Positions 5,506 to 10,444 of a stretch of 10,444 bases of DNA are shown here, piece by piece. This stretch comes from Actinomycetota bacterium (lineage in GTDB: Bacteria; Actinomycetota; Actinomycetes; S36-B12). The first letter of the stretch is position 1. Every line of letters begins with the position of its first letter. The position numbers and the translations under genes were made by a program. The DNA is taken from assembly GCA_009700485.1 (NCBI GenBank), contig WLLZ01000060.1:1-10444 (forward strand). The letters are read 5' to 3'. The notes below the pieces were generated by a model. The model saw only the letters and a program-made list of their open reading frames with translations, did no database searches and was not told the origin of the DNA.

Positions 5506-5967
5506 ATGATCGATCTGAAAAAACTTCGCACTGGCCCCCTAGCCCACTTCACCAGGCGCCACCGCCGATCAATCGCCGCCGCCTGTGCCGCACTGGCCGT
5601 ACTGCTCGCCCTTGGCTCCGTGCGTTCGGTCGCAACTCCCGCCAGCACCGACCTGCCAACCGGTACCCTCGAAACTTTGGAGAGCGGTTACGTCGCCATC
5701 CCGGTACCGCTTTCGCCTCCGGCAGCAGCGGGGCTACTTCATGTTGGCGACATCATCGACTTAATTGCGGTAACCGACACCGGCATCGCATCAACCGTGG
5801 CCCGCGGCGCCCGCGTCACCGGGGTACCGGCCGCCGGTGGCTTTATGTCAACCACATCAGCGCTGGTGCTAGTTGCGGTGGATGAGCAGAGCGCGTTAAG
5901 GATTGCTGGTGCAACCGGCAGCAGCGACCTGACTTTTGCCATGCATCCAAAAATTTCGCTGCAGTAG
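5506..5967 (+). CDS. Membrane-anchored RcpC/CpaB-like domain protein
   Basis: 153-aa protein with a basic N-terminus (HFTRRHRRS, 14-22), one membrane anchor (about 22-42) and an extracytoplasmic region. Residues 61-90 (GYVAIPVPLSPPAAAGLLHVGDIIDLIAV) resemble the start of the RcpC/CpaB domain of Flp/tad pilus assembly proteins, where AVPV...GLLxxGDxVDV is characteristic. The segment ALVLVAVDEQSALRIAGA (119-136) fits the family's VTLAV-type strand with its following helix. A complete SAF domain between anchor and RcpC domain is not evident: only about 18 residues separate them, so the protein is shorter than true CpaB. No other pilus gene is in the window, so a role in pilus assembly is not supported by context. 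It ends in tandem stops TAGTAG. Function unknown. Confidence 0.7.
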   Translation: MIDLKKLRTGPLAHFTRRHRRSIAAACAALAVLLALGSVRSVATPASTDLPTGTLETLESGYVAIPVPLSPPAAAGLLHVGDIIDLIAVTDTGIASTVARGARVTGVPAAGGFMSTTSALVLVAVDEQSALRIAGATGSSDLTFAMHPKISLQ

Positions 5968-5987
5968 TAGACCTTCGCTGAAAATGA

Positions 5988-7373
5988 TCACGCAACATGA
6001 TGTGGTGGCACATCAGCACGTAGCCGTGCATCACTTGATCCAAAGCCACCAGCCTCATCGGTTGTCGTATCGGGCAGCAGATCAACCTGGAGTCGAGCCG
6101 AATCAGCCCTTGCTGAGCCCACCGCGGATAACGCCTCATCGAAAGCACGCCCCATCGAATGTAGGTCTTCCCGGGTTATGACAAATGGCGGCGACACCTG
6201 CAAACCGCCATCGGCCAACCACCGGGTAAGTACCCCTTGTTCACGGGCTGCCCGCACCAGCCGAGCACCGATCGTCGGGTCCTCCTTGATCACGTCGGGG
6301 CGCAGTTGAACCGCCCCGAGTAAGCCCACCGTGCGGACGGCCGCAACATGACTATGTGCAGCTAACGGGTTCAACGCGGCTGAAAGTACCGGTGCCAGAT
6401 CAGCGACGCGGTCGACCAATTGCTCTCGCTCCATGATGTCTAGATTCACACTTGCGACAGCAGCGGCCGTCGCGTGCCCCGAATACGTGTAGCCATGTCG
6501 CCAAATCAAACCCGGGGTATTCCAGAAAGGTTCGGCAACTTGGCCACTTACCAATACGGCACCCATTGGTAAATAGCCCGAGGTCAATCCTTTGGCGGTC
6601 AACATTAAATCTGGTTGCAAGTCCCAACGCTGCGAAGCGAACATCGAACCGGTACGGCCGTACCCACTGATTACTTCATCGGCAACTAAGAGCACCCCAC
6701 GCTCCTTGCAAATATCGCGAACCCGAGCCAGGTAACCATCAGGTGGCGGGTACACCCCGCCGGCACCGATTACCGGCTCACAGAAAAATGCCGCAACATT
6801 CTCCGCGCCGATGGCGTCTATCTCAGCGGCAAGAGCTTCAGCGTCGTCCCAAGTTACGTTTTGAACCTTGGGGTCAGGATCGCCGTGACCTTCACGATTT
6901 GCGGGGATACCACCGAGTGAAGTACCGGCGACATGCATGCCGTGGTAGGAACGCTCGCGGGCAATAATTCGAGTGCGTTTCGGCTCGCCCATCAGTGACC
7001 AATACCGGGTAATCATTTTGAGGGCCGTATCAACAGCGTCGCTACCCCCGGAGGTAAAGAACACTTTCGCATCGGTAAGCCCCGATAAGGCAGCCAAGCG
7101 ATCGGCTAGATCCAGAGTCGACTGGGTCGCATAATCACCGAAACTCGAATAGGAGGCGATCAAGTTCATCTGCGCGGCTGCCGCATCAGCCATCTCGGTT
7201 CGACCATGGCCGACATTGCAATACCAAAGGGCCGCTGTGGAATCTAGGTATCTGCGGCCATCAGCCCCAATGACATGGGCTCCCTGCCCGGAGGAGATTA
7301 CGAAGTCGTGGCCGGCAACCGCCGACATGTCAGCGAACGGATGCCACATTGCAGACGTGCGCTGGCTGGTCAC
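5988..7373 (-). CDS. Class III PLP-dependent aminotransferase
   Basis: 461-aa fold-type I, class III (omega) transaminase. It has the N-terminal MWHPF (9-13), the phosphate-binding TSGGSDAVDTALK (107-119), the ring-stacking region SYHGMH (142-147), the FFCEPVIGAGG segment (196-206), the PLP-N1 aspartate D232 in VADEVISGYGR, and the Schiff-base lysine K261 in LTAKGLTSGYLPMGAV. All catalytic residues are intact, so it should be active, moving an amino group from an amine or amino acid to a keto acid such as pyruvate. The exact substrates cannot be read from sequence. The last ~40 residues (from about 422) form an unusual hydrophilic tail ending PPHHVA. GTG at 7373 is preceded by a TAGACT box 6 nt upstream; ATG 7349 (the M of MWHPF) is an alternative. 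It is divergent from the reductase gene across a palindrome, which suggests joint control. Confidence 0.92.
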   Translation of the reverse strand: MTSQRTSAMWHPFADMSAVAGHDFVISSGQGAHVIGADGRRYLDSTAALWYCNVGHGRTEMADAAAAQMNLIASYSSFGDYATQSTLDLADRLAALSGLTDAKVFFTSGGSDAVDTALKMITRYWSLMGEPKRTRIIARERSYHGMHVAGTSLGGIPANREGHGDPDPKVQNVTWDDAEALAAEIDAIGAENVAAFFCEPVIGAGGVYPPPDGYLARVRDICKERGVLLVADEVISGYGRTGSMFASQRWDLQPDLMLTAKGLTSGYLPMGAVLVSGQVAEPFWNTPGLIWRHGYTYSGHATAAAVASVNLDIMEREQLVDRVADLAPVLSAALNPLAAHSHVAAVRTVGLLGAVQLRPDVIKEDPTIGARLVRAAREQGVLTRWLADGGLQVSPPFVITREDLHSMGRAFDEALSAVGSARADSARLQVDLLPDTTTDEAGGFGSSDARLRADVPPHHVA

Positions 7374-7379
7374 CCAAGA

Positions 7380-7385
7380 AGTCTA
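7380..7385 (-). promoter_or_regulatory. -10 box of leaderless aminotransferase promoter
   Basis: TAGACT, 6 nt (TCTTGG), then GTG 7373. The TAG of the box is the outer end of the 20-bp palindrome at 7383-7402. Confidence 0.5.
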
Positions 7386-7402
7386 CGCCACCGGTGGCGT
7401 AG
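7383..7402. promoter_or_regulatory. Perfect 20-bp palindrome between divergent promoters (candidate operator)
   Basis: CTACGCCACCGGTGGCGTAG is identical on both strands with no mismatch and no spacer. Its two outer CGTAG ends supply the first bases of the -10 box on each strand (TAGCGT rightwards, TAGACT leftwards). A dimeric regulator bound here would cover both -10 regions at once. The symmetry is seen directly; the operator role is inferred. Confidence 0.65.
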
Positions 7403-7405
7403 CGT
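7400..7405 (+). promoter_or_regulatory. -10 box of leaderless reductase promoter
   Basis: TAGCGT lies 8 nt before ATG 7414, mirrored with respect to the aminotransferase -10 box by the palindrome. No Shine-Dalgarno is present. Confidence 0.45.
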
Positions 7406-7413
7406 GCACATCT

Positions 7414-8583
7414 ATGACCAGCCCGCCCGCGCCGAGGCCGCCATCAACCGGCCGTGTCGTGCTGTTCGGTGCCACCGGGTACACCGGGCGCCTAACCACC
7501 GAGGCCATGGTGCGTGCTGGGTTAGCACCGGTGCTCGCTGGGCGCTCAGCTGCCAAGCTAAGTTCCCTCGTCGCCGAATTGGCCCCGTTTGCGCCCCTTG
7601 ACGCAGCACCCACCTGGCAGGTTGCGGATGTCAGTGACCAACAAAGTGTCGACGCCCTGCTGACCGGGCCGCAAGATGTCTTGGTGACTACGGTCGGCCC
7701 GTTTACCCAACTAGGAGCACCGGCCATCACCGCCGCGATCAGGGCCGGCGCCAGCTATGTCGACTCAACCGGTGAGTCACCATTTATTCGTGAAGTCTTC
7801 GAAAGTTACGGCGCCCAAGCCGCGATAACCGGGGCCCGACTCTTAACCGCCTTTGGCTACGACTTCGTCCCAGGCAACTTGGCCGGTGCACTTGCCTTAC
7901 AACAGGCCCGGGCCAAAGGCGCGGTGCCAACGCGAGTCGAGATCGGCTACTTCGTGGGCGGAGATAGTTTTGGGATGAGCAGCGGCACCAAAGCGAGTGC
8001 CGCCGCAATCATGTTGGCACCGTCATTCGCGTTCAGCCGTGGTCGGATCAACACTGAACGCACTGCCCGAAGCACCAGCACGTTCCAAGTCGACGGTAAA
8101 GCACTTGATGGGCTTAGTGTCGGTGGCAGTGAGCACTTCGCGCTCCCCCGACTTGACCAATCTCTGCAAGATGTTGGTGTCTACCTAGGCTGGGCGGGCA
8201 AGGCCACCAAAGCCGCCAGCGCCGCAAGCGGTGTGATGAGCGCGGCCGCGCGCATCCCAGGGCTCAGCAAGCTAATTGACGAAGGCTTAAAGGCCGCGGT
8301 CGGCGAGACCACCGGGCTAGGGCCAACGCCAAGACAGCTAAGCGCCACGAACTCAATTGCGGTGGCACGAACTTTTGACGGAGTTGGGCGCAGCCTTTCG
8401 AGTGTCCAAATTATCGGCCCATCACCTTATTTATTGACTGCCGAATTACTCGCCTGGGCGGCGGCGATGTGCTTGGTGCATCCAACACCAACAGGCGGTG
8501 CCTTCGGCCCGGTCGATGCATTCGGCCTTGACAACCTGGTTCAAGGTTGTGCCGACATGGGCTTGGTACCGGTGGCAACATGA
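7414..8583 (+). CDS. Saccharopine dehydrogenase-like NAD(P)-dependent reductase
   Basis: 389-aa protein with an N-terminal Rossmann domain: VVLFGATGYTGR (15-26) binds the dinucleotide and LAGRS (41-45) follows the second strand. Later conserved pieces include VTTVGPFTQLGAPA, YVDSTGE and GYDFVPGNLAG, typical of the saccharopine-dehydrogenase / trans-acting enoyl reductase group. Mycobacterial members of this group include the Rv2953 enoyl reductase of phenolic glycolipid synthesis. The C-terminal part includes Ala-rich helices and is less conserved. The substrate is unknown; both an amino acid-type and a lipid-type reductase remain possible. ATG 7414 fits the usual distance to the glycine motif and an upstream -10 box. 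A longer in-frame reading from 7216 would run through the aminotransferase gene and is rejected. The stop overlaps the next start as ATGA, so the two are translationally coupled. Confidence 0.88.
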   Translation: MTSPPAPRPPSTGRVVLFGATGYTGRLTTEAMVRAGLAPVLAGRSAAKLSSLVAELAPFAPLDAAPTWQVADVSDQQSVDALLTGPQDVLVTTVGPFTQLGAPAITAAIRAGASYVDSTGESPFIREVFESYGAQAAITGARLLTAFGYDFVPGNLAGALALQQARAKGAVPTRVEIGYFVGGDSFGMSSGTKASAAAIMLAPSFAFSRGRINTERTARSTSTFQVDGKALDGLSVGGSEHFALPRLDQSLQDVGVYLGWAGKATKAASAASGVMSAAARIPGLSKLIDEGLKAAVGETTGLGPTPRQLSATNSIAVARTFDGVGRSLSSVQIIGPSPYLLTAELLAWAAAMCLVHPTPTGGAFGPVDAFGLDNLVQGCADMGLVPVAT

Positions 8584-9449
8584 CGGTGTTACTAGAAGGC
8601 GAATGGCGGGGCCGCCAATTGGCTCACGCCGCCCGGGTTCAACCATGGGTTACCCCACGCCTAGAAAGAAAGAAACTCGGCCTTACGCATCCAGTTGACG
8701 ATTTCTTGTTCGACTATTACCCGTATTCGGTTAACAAGCTAACCACTTGGCACCCCGGCTACGGAGTCGAACTACAAGGTGAAGTCGCGGAGTTCGATCT
8801 TCACTCCGCCTACCGGCGGCTTAATAACGACGCTAATGGCATCTCGGCCGACGTCAGCCAGCTGGCCACGAAAGCGGACCGGCTAGATCTAGTGATTCGA
8901 TTACTCGCTGGCACTAGTGCTCGCCCCGCGCAACTTAATTGTTTCGGATTACATGAATGGGCAATGGTCTACCAGACCCCAGATATTCGGCATGCAAGTT
9001 TTCCGCTACGGGTCAGCGATGAAGTCGTTACCGCCACCGTCGATGAAATCGGGCTGCGCTGCACTCATATTGATGCGTACCGATTCTTTACCGATGCGGC
9101 AAAGCCACTCAACATCATTGAGCCCACGCGCGAAAACCAACCCGATCTCGAGCAGCCTGGCTGCCTACACGCAAATATGGACCTCTATAAATATGCAATG
9201 TGGTTCACGCCTTGGATTAGTAGCGATCTAATTGCAGATTGCTTCGAGTTGGCACGCTCAGCCAGAACCCTTGATATGCGGGCGGCACCATACGACCTAA
9301 TCGATCTTGGTTATGAGCCGATTCGCATTGAAACACCTGACGGCCGGCGCGAGTACGTCGATGAACAGCGAGCCATAGCCGAGCGGGCACAGAACTTGCG
9401 CATCGAGTTGGCCTCGCATCTCCAAGTGCTCCGCGCAGCCACCAGATAG
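8580..9449 (+). CDS. Conserved actinobacterial protein, often labelled 3-methyladenine DNA glycosylase; function unproven
   Basis: 289-aa soluble protein. Highly patterned segments include EWRGRQLAHAARVQPWVTP (8-26), HPVDDFLFDYYPYS (37-50), NCFGLHEWAMVY (120-131), CTHIDAYRFFT (161-171), LEQPGCLHANMDLYKYA (190-206) and RAAPYDLIDLGYEPIRIETP (234-253). I recognise these from an actinobacterial family often annotated as 3-methyladenine DNA glycosylase. I see neither a helix-hairpin-helix-GPD signature nor the AAG fold to support that label. Cys, His and Glu recur in the conserved blocks (C121, H125, E126, C161, H163, C195, H197), which could mean a metal or catalytic site. Its ATGA overlap with the reductase suggests the two proteins work in one process, more readily metabolism than DNA repair. 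ATG 8580 is preferred over 8547 because it fits the overlap and the family N-terminus. Confidence 0.8.
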   Translation: MTVLLEGEWRGRQLAHAARVQPWVTPRLERKKLGLTHPVDDFLFDYYPYSVNKLTTWHPGYGVELQGEVAEFDLHSAYRRLNNDANGISADVSQLATKADRLDLVIRLLAGTSARPAQLNCFGLHEWAMVYQTPDIRHASFPLRVSDEVVTATVDEIGLRCTHIDAYRFFTDAAKPLNIIEPTRENQPDLEQPGCLHANMDLYKYAMWFTPWISSDLIADCFELARSARTLDMRAAPYDLIDLGYEPIRIETPDGRREYVDEQRAIAERAQNLRIELASHLQVLRAATR

Positions 9450-9613
9450 GCCGCAATCGAGCGAGGGAAAACCCGCGACTAAACGCGTTACGCATCCTTG
9501 GCGGTCATCCCAAATACATGACTTCAAGAGTGCCATAAGGCCCTACTGCGGATACTTTGCAATTATAAAATGGGAGTAACTCGCTGGCCCTTTGCCTTGA
9601 TACGTTCAACAGA

Positions 9614-9627
9614 CTAATCAAAATTAG
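9614..9627. promoter_or_regulatory. Inverted repeat upstream of peroxiredoxin
   Basis: CTAAT-CAAA-ATTAG, with 5-bp arms, lies about 45 nt before the chosen peroxiredoxin start. It is a possible regulator site or RNA hairpin. The rest of the 9450-9672 gap shows AT-rich stretches (TTATAAAAT at 9563-9571) but no convincing -35/-10 pair, no RNA gene and no convincing small gene. Confidence 0.25.
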
Positions 9628-9672
9628 ATCCGGTACCAAATCATGATTGACCTACAGAAGGTGAGTTACCCA

Positions 9673-10305
9673 GTGACTATTCGACTTGGCGATGAAGCCC
9701 CAGACTTCAAAGCAGATACCACCGACGGCCCAATTGACTTCTACGACTGGAAGCAGGGGGCTTGGGCCGTTTTCTTCAGCCACCCGGCCGATTTCACTCC
9801 AGTCTGCACTACCGAACTTGGTGCGACCGCTGGCCTAAAGGGCGAGTTCGATAAGCGCAACGTGAAGGCCATCGCGATCTCGGTTGACTCCGTATCAGAT
9901 CACAAAGCTTGGGCCGGTGATATCGGCGAAGTAACCGGCAATCCACTTAACTTCCCGATCATTGCCGATCCAGATCGCACCGTATCAAACCAATACGACA
10001 TGTTGCACCCAAATGCAGGTGACACCTCAACGGTCCGCTCGGTATTCATCATCGACCCCGCAAACAAAGTCCGTCTCACCTTGACTTACCCAAAGTCAGT
10101 TGGGCGCAACTTCAATGAGATTCTGCGGGTTATCGACGCACTGCAACTCACCGACAAGGCCACGGTCTCAACACCTGCCGACTGGGTTCAAGGTGACAAA
10201 GTAATCGTCTCGCCGATGCTTTCAACCGCTGACGCAATCGCGAAGTTCGGCGATGTTGAAGAAGTTAAGCCCTACCTGCGCTGGACCCCGCAGCCTAAAG
10301 TCTAA
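9673..10305 (+). CDS. 1-Cys peroxiredoxin (Prx6 family)
   Basis: 210-aa thiol peroxidase that reduces H2O2, organic hydroperoxides or peroxynitrite in the cytoplasm. The active-site loop is HPADFTPVCTTE, with peroxidatic C45 and H37. The thioredoxin-fold start TIRLGDEAPDF and the later STVRSVFIIDPANKVRLTLTYP are typical. There is no other cysteine in the protein, so it is a true 1-Cys enzyme that needs an external thiol. The long C-terminal arm (DWVQGDKVIVSP...YLRW) identifies the Prx6 branch. GTG 9673 is chosen because it gives the usual family N-terminus and has AGAAGGTGAG (9655-9664) as ribosome site 8 nt upstream. ATG 9643 would add ten residues without a ribosome site or -10 box. A strong terminator follows. 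Confidence 0.95.
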   Translation: MTIRLGDEAPDFKADTTDGPIDFYDWKQGAWAVFFSHPADFTPVCTTELGATAGLKGEFDKRNVKAIAISVDSVSDHKAWAGDIGEVTGNPLNFPIIADPDRTVSNQYDMLHPNAGDTSTVRSVFIIDPANKVRLTLTYPKSVGRNFNEILRVIDALQLTDKATVSTPADWVQGDKVIVSPMLSTADAIAKFGDVEEVKPYLRWTPQPKV

Positions 10306-10318
10306 TTAGACGAGTGAG

Positions 10319-10361
10319 CCCTCCATCTGATGCGGCACCACGCATTAGATGGAGGGATTTT
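10319..10361 (+). terminator. Rho-independent terminator of the peroxiredoxin gene
   Basis: A 16-bp stem, with CCCTCCATCTGATGCG (10319-10334) pairing with 10341-10356 through one G-T wobble, has a 6-nt loop and is followed by ATTTTCATTT. It begins 13 nt after the stop codon. The other strand lacks a T-tract after the stem, so it serves the plus-strand gene. Confidence 0.93.
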
Positions 10362-10368
10362 CATTTGC

Positions 10369-10443
10369 TCAGGGCCGCTCAGACTGACGTCTGCGATACA
10401 GAATTGTCGAAATCATGAGCAATAGCAACATAAATCCGAGTAC
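10369..10443 (-). CDS. C-terminal end of a membrane protein (partial)
   Basis: An open minus-strand frame enters from the right edge and ends at TGA (10371-10369). It encodes a hydrophobic segment (VLGFMLLLLMISTILY) followed by the strongly basic RRRQSERP, the pattern of a last transmembrane helix with a cytoplasmic tail. The reading is only 24 residues, so the family cannot be named. It is convergent with the peroxiredoxin gene across the terminator. Confidence 0.5.
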   Translation of the reverse strand, partial: VLGFMLLLLMISTILYRRRQSERP

Positions 10444-10444
10444 C

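Noticed and set aside
7216..7413. 66-codon upstream extension of the reductase
   Set aside because: It lies on the opposite strand of the aminotransferase coding region, resembles no domain, and precedes a proper start with its own promoter-like box.
9562..9567. Perfect TATAAT on the minus strand
   Set aside because: No matching -35 and no plausible gene downstream on that strand; the minus-strand frames at 9217-9536 are shadows of the 289-aa protein gene or have no recognisable content.

Overview
The window looks like chromosomal DNA from an actinobacterium (Actinomycetota), probably an uncultivated and possibly aquatic lineage. Three things point there: the moderately high G+C; the gene neighbourhood, which largely matches the mycobacterial/corynebacterial block 5-formyl-THF cyclo-ligase / galU / (moeA-glp) / rimJ / glpR with a nearby FmdB-type zinc-ribbon gene; and a strong tendency to leaderless promoters, in which a -10 hexamer lies about 6 nt before the start codon. 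I see no insertion sequence, phage gene, integrase or CRISPR array. The lineage cannot be fixed from the sequence alone.

Layout. (1) 106-2679, minus strand: galU, rimJ-like acetyltransferase, glpR and tRNA-Ala(CGC), ending at a strong rho-independent terminator (106-142). galU and rimJ overlap by one stop/start, and the moeA/glp gene that normally sits between them is absent. (2) 2696-4162, plus strand: 5-formyltetrahydrofolate cyclo-ligase, divergent from galU, then a short-chain dehydrogenase. (3) 4168-4946, minus strand: two overlapping crcB/fluC fluoride-channel genes, convergent with the SDR. (4) 5011-5967, plus strand: a textbook CIRCE operator followed by an FmdB/Ruc-like zinc-ribbon protein with a pentapeptide-repeat tail, then a small membrane-anchored RcpC/CpaB-like protein. 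(5) 5988-9449: a class III aminotransferase (minus) divergent from a saccharopine-dehydrogenase-like reductase and a translationally coupled 289-aa conserved protein. A perfect 20-bp palindrome sits exactly between the two promoters. (6) 9673-10361: a 1-Cys peroxiredoxin with its own terminator, then the C-terminal tail of a membrane protein on the minus strand at the window edge.

How the genes relate. Region 1 joins cell-envelope sugar-nucleotide supply (GalU) to a membrane receptor of the divisome/elongasome gephyrin-like protein, and ends in a tRNA. Regions 3, 4 and 6 carry stress functions: fluoride export, an HrcA-controlled thiol chaperone candidate and a peroxidase. Region 5 is the least explained part and the best candidate for an undescribed functional unit: an aminotransferase, an NAD(P)-dependent reductase and a protein of unknown function under a shared symmetric control region. 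No gene-free stretch exceeds 300 bases; the longest (9450-9672) is described below.
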